The position numbers and the translations under genes were made by a program. Under the pieces are notes generated by a model, which was given only the letters and a program-made list of their open reading frames with translations, did not search any database and was not told the origin of the DNA. This document shows positions 13,701 through 25,574 of a stretch of 64,000 nt of DNA, in pieces. This DNA is from Panorpa germanica (Eukaryota; Arthropoda; Insecta; Mecoptera; Panorpidae), in the NCBI GenBank assembly GCA_963678705.1, contig OY783216.1:2046001-2110000 (forward strand), written 5' to 3'. Each line of letters begins with the position of its first letter. Position 1 is the first letter of the stretch.

Positions 13701-16056
13701 TCAAAAAATTTGAAGAAATCCAAAAAAAAAATTTAGAAAGAAATGTCCATGAATTTGAAAAAGGTCGCATAAAAGTCAGAATTGAGTTGTTATTTAAAAT
13801 ATAATGATGCAGTTCTTCATTTTAAAGCCTAACGAACATAACTGCATCCAAAAAATTTAGGAAATCCAAAAAAAAAATTTAGAAAAAAAATGTCCATGAA
13901 TTTAAAAAAGGTCGCATAAAAGTCAGAATTGAGTTGTTATTTAAAATATAATGATGCAGTTCTTCATTTTAAAGCCTAACGAACATAACTGCATCCAAAA
14001 AATTTAGGAAATCCAAAAAAAATTTTAGAAAAAAAATGTCCATGAATTTAAAAAAGGTCGCATAAAAGTCAGAATCGCGTTGTTATTTAAAATATAATGA
14101 TGCAGTTCTTCATTTTAAAGCCTAACGAACATAACTGCATCAAAAAATTTCAAGAAATCCAAAAAAAAATTTAGAAAAAAATGTCCATGAATTTGAAAAG
14201 GGTCGCGTAAAAGCCAAAATCGCATGAATATTTAAAATGCAATGAAACAGTTCTTAAATTTAAAGCCTAACGAATATAACTGCATCAAAAAATTTCAAGA
14301 AATCCAAAAGGAAATTTTGAAAAAAACGTCCATGAATTTAAAAAAGGTCGCATAAAAGTCAGAATCGCATGAATATTTAAAATGCAATGAAACAGTTCTT
14401 AAAATTAAAGCCTAACGAATATAACTGCATCAAAAAATTTCAAGAAATCCAAAAGAAAATTTAGAAAAAAAAGTCCATGAATTTAAAAAAGATCGCGTAA
14501 AAGCCAGATTCGCGTAGATAATTAAAATGTAATGAAGCAGCTCTTTAATTTAAAGCCTAACGAATATAACTGCATCCAAAAATTTTAAGAAATTCAAAAA
14601 AAGTTTTAGAAAAGAAAGTCCATGAAAAAAAAAAGGTCGCATAAAAGCCAGAATCGCGTAGGTATTGAGAATTTAATTCAACAGTTTATTAATTTAAAGT
14701 GTAGCGGATATAGATTAATTAAAAAATTAAGCACATTTAAAATAATAATTATTTAAAAAAGAAATACATAACTCACACTCGTTGTCTTGCGACGGTCGAA
14801 CAGCTAGTTTTTTAGTTAGAAAGGTAGTTAATTTTCCATATTTCTTTAAATAAAAGAAGAGTATAATCTTGTAAGAAATAAGAAAAGGTTTAGTTTACTA
14901 TTTAAAAGGCAAATCAGTTGTCGTATTTTTCCAGAGAAAGTAGAATTTCTATTATAAAAATGATAGAATTGTTGAATTTTTAATTTTATCAACAATAAGA
15001 TTTTCTTTATTCCTCGAGATGTAAGAAGGTAATATTTTTGTTAAAAATGATAATTTTACTTCTTTTACTTATATAGTACAAACATTTTAAAGGTTTAAAC
15101 CTTTTTAAACTGGTAATTTTTAAGCTGAAGTGTTAGTGTAGCTGCATCTAATCAGGCGCACCGAGTCTGACTTTTTTAACAGCAAAATAATTAATTTTTT
15201 TAGTTGAAAAGTGATAGTTTAGAAATAAAATTTGCAAATAATTTTTAAATAGAATGTAGAAATAGATGTACTACATTAGTTGTTCTTAGATTAAATATAA
15301 TTAGAGTTATTTCAAGTCTTGATTATAATTTTCCAAGCAATGATTTTATTAATTTTATAATTTTCATATTTATTTGAAAGTTAATATTATATTGACAACC
15401 AAAAGTAATAAATAGTAAGGTCAATATATCTGCAGCTGCAGCTGTAGGACTAGGTGTAGCTGAAGCTGCTTCTAATCATTCCACGGGACGTTTAAACTGC
15501 CTACGTCATAGGAGTTTACAGAATCGTAGTTCCAAATGCTCGCCCGCCTAGCTGCCGCTTTTTTTGCCTCCGACTTATCACGACCGGGTCCAAAGTTTCT
15601 ACGGTTTCGAAAAGCATCTGAAATTATTTGATAAATATCAATATTTTTGTATTTAAATTTTATGCCGTTAACCTCCTATGACATTTAGACACTCGCGAAG
15701 GAATGAAATCGAGAAATATTATGGGATCCCCTACAATATTTAAATTTAGGGACCCCCGAATTCTAATTTGATACTCTTACAAGTGAAGTGGGTTTAGTTA
15801 GTTATGGGTTCACTCACCAAATGTTTTACAAATTATAAAAATGGGTAATTTCTAAAATAAGGAATATTAAAACAAGAATCAAGTAAAAAGAATGATGTTT
15901 AACATACTCGTATATAATCAAGTGATGAAACAACCAAAGATGATAAATGTTATTGTAGTGGTAATTTGTGATATTACCTTTACGTCCCGGTCGACCAGAC
16001 AGAACCTCCCCTACCAATATGCACACTAGCACCAAGACCAGTTGAAATTTGAACAT
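10732..16056 (-). CDS. Small secreted peptide, isoform B: signal exon plus distal Tyr/Asp-rich 3' exon
   Basis: I do not recognise this gene. Exon 1 (16056-15978, phase 1) encodes a clear signal peptide, MFKFQLVLVLVCILVGEVLS, then GRPGRK. The distal exon (10901-10732) has a good acceptor (cttttcag) and continues in frame with DALQKSRRGLGAK, an Arg/Gly-rich stretch (PRRGARGW) and a tail made almost only of Tyr and Asp (positions about 54-82), ending in TAA; total 82 residues. The Arg-rich then acidic/aromatic design suggests a secreted structural, antimicrobial or peptide-precursor role, but this is inference. The intron is 5.1 kb and holds both the alternative exon at 15.6 kb and the giant palindrome. 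An alternative reading is two paralogous genes, the distal one having lost its own first exon. Confidence 0.5.
11140..15180 (+). repeat. Direct repeats flanking the palindrome
   Basis: Outside the palindrome the same sequences recur in direct orientation. Block 1 (TTACTTCTTTTATTTATATA ... AATCAGGCGCAACGA) is at about 11140-11265, 11541-11655 and 15050-15165. Block 2 (TTTCCATATTTCTT ... AGAAGAGTATAATCTTGT) is at about 11310-11500 and 14830-15020. The palindrome thus sits inside a directly repeated frame. Confidence 0.75.
11800..14710. repeat. 2.9-kb palindrome with arms made of 147-bp tandem units
   Basis: The left arm carries repeats of GATGCAGTTATGTTCGTTAG; start positions 12228, 12375, 12522 and 12669 are exactly 147 bp apart and flanking units are 130-147 bp. 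From about 13259 the reverse complement of the whole arm follows, with CATAACTGCATC at about 13541, 13690, 13835, 13985, 14130, 14280, 14425 and 14570. The arms meet around 13253-13258 with a loop of only about 6-12 bp, and the unique sequence nearest the centre is also mirrored. No open frame of note lies inside. Confidence 0.9.
15472..16056 (-). CDS. Small secreted peptide, isoform A: signal exon plus proximal 3' exon
   Basis: The same signal-peptide exon (16056-15978) joins exon 15617-15472 (acceptor aatttcag, phase 1) to give 74 residues ending ...NVPWND and TAG. The proximal exon starts DAFRNRRNFGPGR, matches the distal exon start (DALQKSRRGLG) in phase and pattern, and keeps the order basic stretch, Trp, then Tyr/Asp residues (ASIWNYDSVNSYD against RGWYDTYEDYYD). 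The two 3' exons are therefore probably a duplicated pair. Mature peptide after the signal: about 54 residues, strongly basic in the first half (SEAKKAAARR). No cysteines occur in the predicted mature part of either isoform. Family unknown. Confidence 0.6.
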
Positions 16057-17441
16057 TGTGCCTCAGCAAATTGCAATCAAATGATGCCACTGTCGTCCGA
16101 CGGGCAACATTTATTTTCTCGCATTTAATTATTTTGATAAGATTTCCTTTTTTGTTTAATAAGCATAAAACTTTATTAATATTACAATGGAATGGCGTGT
16201 TTATTGTTGTTGGGCTACGGACCATTATTTTAAATGTTCCAGAACTAAACAGCCATTAGCAACTACTCGGAAATAATTGAGTTGACGTGAAATTGAAAAT
16301 AATGAAAAAACATCGAGTTACCTTAAGTGCCAAGCCAACCAGAGCGACTCCAACATGCGCCATCCAACATTTATATATTTCTATTCATAAATTGATTCAG
16401 AATTTATTATATTCTATCTGGCCGACTTATTCAGTAGGGTGTAGTCGCATTGACACACTTTGTCATGAGAAGAAATGTCTATTTTAATGTTTATTAATAC
16501 ACCACTGTATGTATTTCATACGTCTGTTAAACAGACTCTTTAAAAGATTACAGAATCTGAAGAAGACTAAGGTTTGAAGTTTAAAATAGCTATAAAGTAT
16601 TAAAATAAGACCCTTTTAGATTAAATATTACAAGGTTTTGTTAAGTAAAATATTACATGAATGTAGGACAAGCGTGAAGATTAAAAACCAATTTTTTCAG
16701 AATCCCATTTTACAAAATTAGTTTTCAATAAAAAACAAGTAAACAACGCACGTATTAATATTATTTTTATCAGTTTTTAATTTACAATCGTTGTTAAATA
16801 GAAATAATACTAATAATTTATAAAACAATTTATTCAATTTAAATTGATTTTTGTTTAAATTTAATTTGTAATGGTCTTTAAAATATTATTTCTTCACTCT
16901 GAACTAAAGTGAAAATATAACACCTTAGGTTAAGCTTATTACCAATGTCACACTAATATAGATATGGAAAAAATTAATAAAAAATAATTGAAAATCTTGC
17001 CAGAACGAAATAACAATCAATAATAAATTTTAAATTTTAAATTCTAAGTAACAAAAGACCATTCCTGTAAACATATCAGATGTATTATCAAAATATGAGA
17101 AAACCTTTGCTTGCGAACTCATTTTTTAGGGGTCATGTTAACAAATATGATTAAGATGTGTACATAAATCTTTATTAATACGTTGCTCTCTGTTTTGAAA
17201 GGAATACGACTATCGCATTATACTTTTTGAATATTATCCTTTCACCCGCTCATTTCTCTCATATCTGGCAACCTACAGCTTATCTGCATATCTGGCAATA
17301 GTTATTCTGCGATCGCTGCTGTTTATATTTCGGTTGCGAAACGTCAAATAACTAACTGTAGCTAACCTTAAAATAATTCTGCTTTTAATTTTGTAATTTA
17401 TTATATTTATTCCTGCTCATGATTGTTAATTATTTATAATA
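16057..17441. other. Divergent intergenic region between the secreted-peptide and THAP genes
   Basis: Contains the 5' regions of two divergently transcribed genes. 16430-16560 holds a decayed repeat sharing CTGTATTTCATACGTC-like sequence with 27330-27390. Short overlapping frames here look like chance. Confidence 0.4.
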
Positions 17442-18994
17442 ATGGAAGTAAAAAAGTGTGCAGTAAATGTTTGTAATAATTGCAAATATTTATGTACTGA
17501 TGTAACTTATCATCGCTTCCCTTCTGATTTTATTAAGTAATATTAATAATTATTAATTTTCTATGTTAATTACTAATATTAACTTTATTATGTGTTATAT
17601 TTTATTATTATTTATAGGGCTAGGACATGGGCCATTGCTATTAATAGAAAAGATTTGTTAAAAAAATCTGAAGCTGAGTTAAAGGAATATATAATATGCA
17701 GTAACCACTTTACGAAAGAAATGTTTATACTTGTAGATCCTGACAAAATACATCTTAAAAACAAAGCTATTCCTACAGAAAATTTAATAGGTACGTGAGA
17801 TTACTTCCTTTATCAAATAGAGAATATGAATAATTGTAATACTAAAAATATATTATTTTTTCATAGAATTAGATGAATTGTCATTACCAGATACTACAAA
17901 AAATATTAGAAACGAAACGGTAAGCACATCCGTTAACAAGTTCTGTCTAAATTATAATTTATTATTAATTTTCACTTGCTTATATATCAGATTTGTATTC
18001 TTGAAAGTAATGATCCTGACGATTTGCCATACTATAGTAGAGAAGATATCGTAGATATTCAAGAATGTGCATCACCAATAATGAGTGCACATCACATGTC
18101 TGAAAATACGGAATCCGACATTGATGACGATCTTAATGATAATGAATCTGCAACGGATGAATTGATTAAAAAATTACCTCCTATAAGTCCAGCATTTGCA
18201 AAAGTAAGCTTGAATTTATAAAATCTTACCCATTTCTTATGGTCGTAGTTGTATTTAATGTTTGTTTTCTTTTAGCTTCTGCAAACAACTAAACGAAAAA
18301 CAGGACGTGGCCGACAATACTGTTGTGTACCACGATGTAAAAATACATATTTAAGAAATCCAGGAATAAAATTTTATAGGTTTCCTGCTGATAGCAAAGT
18401 TACTAACGAGAAAAGAAAGCAATGGATAGCTGCTGTAAAGACCCAGATGTAAGTTAAGCTAGTACACTATTAGCCTGAAAATTATATTTCTTAAAGTAAT
18501 ATCACATTATTTGTTATACTTCACCATCCTTTACTTAAAATATACAAATTAATATACATATTTTAATTTTAAGGGCAAAATATACGTTATGGGGGCCTAC
18601 TGAAAATTCTCGGATATGTAGCGCACATTTTGTAGGTGGCTTAAAGTCTCAAGATCCACTGAGCCCTAGTTTTGTACCTTCCATTTTTCCACCCAAATTC
18701 GCAAGACCAATTACACTAATAGAAAAACGAAGATCCCAACAATATACAGCGAAAACAAACGATATGTCTTGCCAAGTTGATTTGGAAACTGCAAATATAG
18801 GATCTATAATAGAAGAAACATCATTCACTGTCTGCGTAATGTCTCATACTGCTACAACCCGTAATGTAGAAGTTCAAATGGAGACGACGTATGATTATAT
18901 TGTTGATAATACATCAGACGAAACATGTATTGTGAAATCCGAAGTCCTATCTGAATCTGAAAGCTCAAATTACGTTCACATCCAATGGGAATAA
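17442..18994 (+). CDS. Protein with two THAP-type zinc fingers
   Basis: THAP domains are C2CH zinc fingers that bind DNA; many descend from P-element transposases. Exons: 17442-17536, 17618-17790, 17867-17919, 17991-18203, 18276-18448, 18574-18994; phases close to 375 residues. THAP 1 starts at the N-terminus (residues about 6-85): C-x4-C (CAVNVC), RFPSD, the Trp of RTWAIAI, C-x2-H (CSNHF) and an AVPT-like IPT. An acidic linker follows (DIDDDLNDNES, residues about 130-175). THAP 2 (residues about 195-270): C-x4-C (CCVPRC), FYRFPAD, RKQWIAAV, LWGP, CSAHF and VPSIFPP. The C-terminal 100 residues are acidic and Ser/Thr-rich without a recognised domain; no transposase catalytic core is present. 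It is likely a nuclear regulator. The intron in THAP 1 lies before the conserved Trp, while that in THAP 2 lies after it, so the domains did not arise by simple exon duplication. Confidence 0.85.
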
Positions 18995-19694
18995 ATATTT
19001 ATATATAGTAAACCAAACAAGTCTGCGATATATACTATTCAAATTATATTTTTTGAATATGTAATAAGTAATAACAATAGTACTTCTATATACTTTACTA
19101 TATAATAAGTACTATATATACTATAATAATAAGTACTTCTATAACAATGAATAGTTGATAACTCTTCCTTATTAATTAACATTCAATATATTTTGATTGA
19201 CTTTTAATTATTTATTAATTTCCTGAAATAAAGGATTTATTCTTTGTGTACAATTTCGGGTGTATACGAGTATTATTATTTAATGGCATATTATTGTTTA
19301 AAAAATCAACTAATATGTTTTATCTTTTTAAATAAATGTCCAAGTATTTGGAAAAACTAATTTATATTTTATTAAAAGTAAATAAATTATTATTCAGCAC
19401 TAAATCTTTATTAATATTAATTAAATTATTTGTAATTACTACTAGTTTTCTATTGCACAACAGATGGCACATAATGCGCTTTAAACGTTTTAAATATTTT
19501 TGACATTAAACGTATTTCTTGCAAGGTTGTTTATTAGACTCATTACTCGTTAAGAAAATTAATTAATTTATTTTATATGTGTATATTAAAAATAAATAAC
19601 CAAAGATTTTTTGAAATGTAATTCACAGACTACAGTTATTTTAAATTTGTTTGTTTTATAGTATTTACGTTATAGAAGTTATTTTTATAGAAGG
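18995..19694. other. Intergenic, no gene seen
   Basis: AT-rich sequence with simple TATA/AATA runs (19040-19140). It contains the THAP 3' UTR and the upstream region of the first SHCBP1-like gene. Confidence 0.4.
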
Positions 19695-21883
19695 ATGGAG
19701 GTTTATAATTTTAATAAAGGAGTTCTACAACGGATTGAGGAATACTCAGAAGTTTTGTGTGGTCGAGAAGAGCCTACAAGAGCATCTGAAATAAGGTTAT
19801 TCACAAATTTATATTCATTAATACTTATGCATGTGCAATTATCTAATATTTGCGTGTGTAAACATTTTTCTCCTCATAGATCTAAATGGTCATCCTACCT
19901 TGAATCAAACCTTCCACCAAAAGGGTGGCAAGCCATATACAACATTCCAAAAGAGTGTCTTCAAGAATATGAAATATCTTTTCCAACTTCTGTCTTCGTT
20001 ATGGTAAATTCAATTGATTGGACTGATTTAACAGCAGAAGTAGAGGTCATTGGAATAAGGGATGAAAAGATAGAAACCCCTCATATTATTGATGCTAAAA
20101 TCACTGACTTATGGCCTACAAAGGCTCAGTATAATGATTACGTTGATGGTAAAGCTATAGCAAATTTACTGGACCAGTTAAGGTACTAAATATAAAGACT
20201 CACCAAACATTTAACCTAATTTAAAACGATATTACAAATGTGATTTTTTTAAAGATTCTTTTATTACAACGTGTGGATGCCTTGGGACGAGGATATCGAT
20301 GAAAATATTGATTGGGTCTTTGATCATTTGGAAAACAGAATTCGTATGCTATTTTCTCTACTTGATAATCCTAATTCAGAAACAAGTAGATATATTCTTG
20401 GGTTAATATCTGAAGCTGAAGATTTAAAAAGAAAAAAAGATAAACTTAATGAGGATCTAAGTGATATGGAAGACCTATTGGATGGTACATTTATGACCTG
20501 TTTTGATGAAACATTGGTTATACTCACACATAGTTCAAAATACGAGAATTCGGCGGTAATTCATGCTTAAAACTGATACCGTATAAATAAATCTACGATA
20601 CAATGGAAAAGCACTGTCACTATTTTTTTAATAATGTATATAGGAACTAATAAGATAAAATTCTCCATCGTATCCCAGATTTATACGGCTCCTATTACCT
20701 TTTTTAAGCAAGAGTCACCGCCGAACTTTTGTAATTTGAACTATAGTTATATGATTATTACTATTAATTTCATTGCAGATGTCTCTTCTACAGAACAGTA
20801 CGATCAGTTTATAAAAATTAATATCAAAATAAAGTGCATACAGGAAAAAGTGCAACTTTTTGAATCGTTTGGAAAGTGCTTAGCAGTGCCTCCTACTGAA
20901 AAGACTCTGAACATAAAATCAAAGACATATTTTGTTGCACAGGAAACAACAATAGAAGAACATTTGAAGCATTTAGCTAAAATTTCGGAGAGCTATGCTG
21001 AAGATATTGAAATAAACAGTGTCCCCAGTTTGGAAGACGCATTAAAAAAATATAAATCAGGAGACACAATACTATTATGTTCTGGAACTCATATCGTTTC
21101 TACTGAAATTAAATTAGTAGATAATTGCAAAATTCGAGGAATATATAACTCGCAGGATACAATACTTCAATTAAATGTAATTGGAAGTATGGTTGTTAAC
21201 AGCAATGGGTGCTCAACGATGGAAAACTTAACTTTAGAAGGCAATTTGTCACTTTTTGCTATTTGCATCAAATCAGGGAACTTGCTATTAAAGAATTGCT
21301 TATTATCTGGTGGTAAACATGGTATTATAGTTTATTCGAAATGCCAAGTTGATATGGAAAATTGCATGATTTCAAATTTTGATAAAGGAATTATTGGTAA
21401 TAACCGTTCAATAATAAATCTAAGGTAAAATATATAATTTACAAGAAATTTAAAATTTTATCTTGAGATATGAATTAATTGTTATTTCTTACAGCAACTC
21501 TGAAATTCGTAATTGTGATGTAGGTGTTGACCTTTACTCAACTTCTATTTTTAATCTACAAGAATCCAAAATAAAAGATTGTAATGAATATGGTCTGCAA
21601 ATCGAATCAAATGAAATTTCTATGTCATCCGGAGATGTTGATATCCTCGATAGGTTGGTTTCAAACGCAAATAAAACTAATCATATCAGTCACAATGAAT
21701 ACAATTTACCTATTTTATAGAAATGAAAATGTAACTATTCGTGGCAGTTCTATTTGTGATAACAAGAAAAGTAACATCGTTATTAAATCTGTTCCTCTGA
21801 CTGATCCGGAGTTATACGACCCTAAGTTTAATCCTACTTCATCCGGCTTTTCGGTTCCGGAGGTTTGTGAAGTGGTTTTATAA
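19695..21883 (+). CDS. SHCBP1/nessun dorma-like protein, copy 1
   Basis: The SHCBP1 family includes Drosophila Nessun dorma, a centralspindlin partner needed for spermatocyte cytokinesis; the C-terminus is a right-handed beta-helix. Exons: 19695-19795, 19880-20182, 20255-20484, 20779-21424, 21495-21653, 21721-21883; phases close to 533 residues. Evidence: the family block FFYYNVWMPWDED at the start of exon 3, the motif SGDTILLCSGTH, and repeated short beta-helix strands (LLLKNCLLSGGKHGIIV, SEIRNCDVGVDLY) to about residue 500. The N-terminal part contains WSSYLE...GWQAIYNIP and LWPTKAQYNDY, typical of the family's front domain. The first intron is only 84 bp, in frame and stop-free, so its retention would add 28 residues. 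An inverted partial MITE (20636-20750) sits in intron 3. Paralogue directly downstream. Confidence 0.85.
20636..20750 (-). mobile_element. Partial family-B MITE, inverted
   Basis: Matches the reverse complement of the left half of the family-B MITE (AGATTTATAC...TTTAAG, then CACCGCCGAAC and GTAATTTGAACTATA). It lies in intron 3 of the first SHCBP1-like gene and is more diverged than the other copies. Confidence 0.65.
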
Positions 21884-22642
21884 TAAAAATGTTTATATAT
21901 TTTCTAAGAAAAGATTTAAGAATTTATTATTTGTAATTAGTAATTGTATACATATTGCATGCTCAATAAAAAGAAAATGCATTTAATAAGAAGTTTATTT
22001 TATGATTCGTATAAAAAAGAGATATTCCTTAAAAGAGATTGCTACAAGTAACATGTATGAGCCAAATACAATTAGAGGTAATTGTTACATAAATGGTATG
22101 TTATGAAATGTTTCAATCCGCATACAAGTTTCAAACCAAATATTACAATGGATGTAAGTATATCACCTGATAGTGGTCACTAGTGATTATATTATTTATA
22201 ACTATGTTACATTCTTATTTATAACAGATAATTTGATTTAAATACTGATATACAATATTTTTAAGTTTCTTAAATGACAAAATTATTCTAGTTTCAAACC
22301 TTTTAGAAGATTTAGATTTAGAAGTTTCATTAATCTAAAATAGAGACATATCAAATTTAAATTTTAACATTTAATATATATTAAAAATATGTAATGTTAT
22401 AAATAACTTGTAATAAACTTTTATAATAATATTCATTTTATATACATTAGCTCTTTGTGCTGTGTAAGTTTTCTGTTTTCTCAATAGATGGCGGTGAATT
22501 CCAAACTTTGTACCTTTTATTCCAACGTAAAATTACCTGTACGAATAGTCAATTTCATTCTGCAACGTATTTTTTGACATTACGGCAAGTTCAAATATTT
22601 AGATTTAATATATATATTATTTTTTATTTCGACGTTTCAGAA
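21884..22642. other. Intergenic between the SHCBP1-like copies
   Basis: AT-rich; contains the 3' end of copy 1 (AATAAA near 21966) and the promoter of copy 2. No other coding signal. Confidence 0.4.
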
Positions 22643-25574
22643 ATGGAGATAATAGATACGCACAGTTTCAGTAAAAGTCAAATTCAAAGAATTAATGAGT
22701 GTTCTGAAATATTAAGTGGCGAAAATGAAATTATAACTGCGCAACAAATAAGGTTAATTATTGTTTACTTTTATAATTTTAGATGCAGTGTAACTGTATC
22801 GTAATTTTCCTTTTCACAGAGAGGAATGGGGCAATTATTTACATATAAACTTGGAACCAATGGAATGGCAAGCCTTATACAAAGTTCCAAGGGAGTCAAT
22901 CGAAATTTATAAAATATCCTATCGAACTACTATGGTTGTAGTTGTGAAATCTTTACAGTTAGAAAAATTAACAGCAACAGTCGAAGTTATTGGAATCAAT
23001 GATAAGAAATTTCAAACGCCTTTTAATATAGAAGTAAATTTAATTAACCTTTGGCCAACAAAGGCACAATTTTATGATACCATTGATGCATTAGGTACAG
23101 CCAACTGTATCGATCAATTAAGGTAGTAGATCAAATATGTTAATATAACACGTTAATTTGTGATTGGATATATGGTTTAATAATTAGGTTTTTCTACAAT
23201 TATGTATGGATGCCGTGGGACGAAGATGAAGACGATGATAAAAACAAAGACTGGGTAGACGAACACTTGGAAGACCGTATTGATATGGCTCACACTTTGT
23301 ATAAGTCACCTGACTCGAAAGTAAGTCATCATCTTTTAGAGTTAATATCAGAAGCGAGAAGCTTGCGAACTTATGCGGAAGAACTAAGTGAAATAGAGGA
23401 CGACGAATTAGGTAAAATATTAAAGGAAAAGCTTCTTCCAAATATAATATTATATAATAGTCTACATGAATATTACAGATTCGCCCTCTGAAGAGTTGAA
23501 AACCAAGTTATTATTTTCTGTAACAAGAATTAAATGTATCAAGAATGAAGTAGAACATTTTGCATCTGTTAAAAAGTGTTCCATTTCTCAGGGCAATGAA
23601 TCCAATGAAAGACCAAAAATATATGTTGTTAATCAACAAATAACAATAAAGCAAGCTATAACATATCTATCAAAAATTAGAGACATTTTTGGTCAGGATG
23701 TTGTGATAACTTATGCCAATACTTTAGATTTTGCATTAAGTGCATGGAAGTCAGGAGATACAATAATTTTATATCCAGGAAGGCACAATGTCTCTTCCTG
23801 TATCAAAGTAGCAGATAATTGTACCATACAAGGCATATGCAATGCCAATGAAACAGTAATTCTATCTACTAATGTAGTGAATAATACCTTGTTTTCCATC
23901 AATGGACGTGGAACACTTAAGAATCTTACAGTGGCAGAAACTTCGTGTTTGTATGCTGTTTCTATTCGATCTGGAGAATTATTGCTAGAAAATTGCGTAC
24001 TTTCCGGTGGAAAATATGGTGTTATGCTAAATAGTAAATGTAGTGTTACTATTGATAGCTGCGTTGTTTCTAATTTCATTGAAGGAGTCATTGGCTGTAA
24101 TTTGTCCATAATTAAAATCAGGTAATATATAGGATATAATGATTGGATATACTTGTATATATATACAGGTTATCCAATACGTTCTAATGGGCTTGTGTTC
24201 TCATTTTTTCGTTGTCGATTTTTCAATTGTTGATTGAAATTGATGTTAATAAATGTGTATTGGCGTGTCTATTTTATTAAATATCTAAATGTTGACGGAG
24301 ATATAGCAATTAAGAATTTGAATTGTAGTTTTAGCGCTAGAGATGGTCGGCCATATTGGTATGACGTGAAATGCATTTTAACGTCAGTTATTTATTGAGT
24401 AGGTCAGTGCTGTGGTAATGTTCTGTAGCTGTTGGTAATCAAATAATCAAGTCAAATCAAAGAATAATAAGTTTTTATTTTATTTAACCCGGCTAAGGCA
24501 GACATAATATTGAAATTTGATTGTTCCTTGAAATAGCTGTAAATAATATTTGATATTGTGATATATAAATACATATAGCAGAGATTTATGAGCTGTAAGG
24601 TTGGTAACCTTACACAAGGATTGTGATGTCACATGCACTTGGAATGTGTACAACGTTGAATCCCTTTAATAATTAAAGAGACAAAATGACTTTTTTAGTT
24701 GTTAATATCTCCTGAATTATAAGGAGTTATTAAAAAATAATTGAACATTTGAGGTTCTAGTAACTCACTTTATCAATATATAGTACACTTTTATAGAAAT
24801 TAAGACATAGGACACAAACCCATTATTAGCTTTAAACGAAGCTTTCTCGTATATATCGTGAACTAAAATGTATACCATTGTAAATATAGAATTTTTGTGC
24901 TGAATGCTTGGTATGTATTTACTAACATTGGTCGCTTTATATAACTAGTAAAAGTAAGTAAGTAAGTAAGCAATGCACTACGAGTTTCCTCTGCTTCCAT
25001 ATCTTCTACGTTTCATTCAATAAATCTAATACGTTGAATGCTTTCCGTGCTGAACTGTGGATGCTTACCAAAACACTTCGAAACATAAATAAGAGTAAAG
25101 AAATGTAGAGAATGTAGAGACACACTGTTTTTAATGCTTATGTGAACTGATCATATGATTATATATTTTTATAAATTATTATATACTATACTCATATTTA
25201 TTTGTTTATAGTAATAATGAAATCCGCTACTGTGATGTGGGAATAGCTTTATTTTCTACTACGATTTGTGATCTAAAAGAGTCTACAATAAGCCAATGTA
25301 AAGAATATGGCCTTAAAATTGAAACAAATAACCTTTCTGATACCTTCGGCGATTTGAATATTCTTGATCAGTAAGTATTGCAATTTAAATTAAAAATATT
25401 ACAAAATACAAAGATATATTTCTTAAAACTCATTTCAGGATGAAAAATTTGACTATTTCCGGAATAAACGTATTTGATAACAAGATTAATGTTGCTATTT
25501 TACATGTACCCGCATTGGGGCTTGAGGACATGCCATTTAGTTTTAATGCGATGGAAATTACTGAAACATCATAA
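22643..25574 (+). CDS. SHCBP1/nessun dorma-like protein, copy 2
   Basis: Exons: 22643-22752, 22820-23122, 23188-23411, 23479-24121, 25212-25370, 25439-25574; phases close to 524 residues. Every intron position and phase matches copy 1, and exons 2 (303 bp) and 5 (159 bp) are exactly the same length, showing tandem gene duplication. Shared blocks: WQALYKVP, LWPTKAQFYD, FFYNYVWMPWDED, SGDTIILYPGRHNV, LLLENCVLSGGKYGV and NEIRYCDVGIALF. The two proteins differ widely elsewhere, so the duplication is not recent. The most acidic stretch follows WMPWDED. Intron 4 has grown to 1.1 kb through a family-A element (24186-24824). Role as for copy 1: a probable cytokinesis or germ-line adaptor; a division of labour between the copies is inference. 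Confidence 0.85.
24186..24824. mobile_element. Family-A TIR element, copy 2, in an SHCBP1-like intron
   Basis: About 639 bp, ends AATGGGCTTGTGTTCT and AGGACACAAACCCATT, same internal order as copy 1 at 2500-3118. No reading frame. Confidence 0.85.
24951..24972 (+). repeat. (GTAA)n microsatellite
   Basis: Five to six consecutive AAGT/GTAA units just after the family-A copy. Confidence 0.8.

Noticed and set aside
11800-14710. CRISPR-like array
   Set aside because: The period is 147 bp with no unique spacers, and the units invert at the centre; this is a eukaryotic inverted satellite or fold-back structure.
23711-24109. 132-residue minus-strand frame
   Set aside because: Shadow of exon 4 of SHCBP1-like copy 2, which has strong family similarity on the plus strand.
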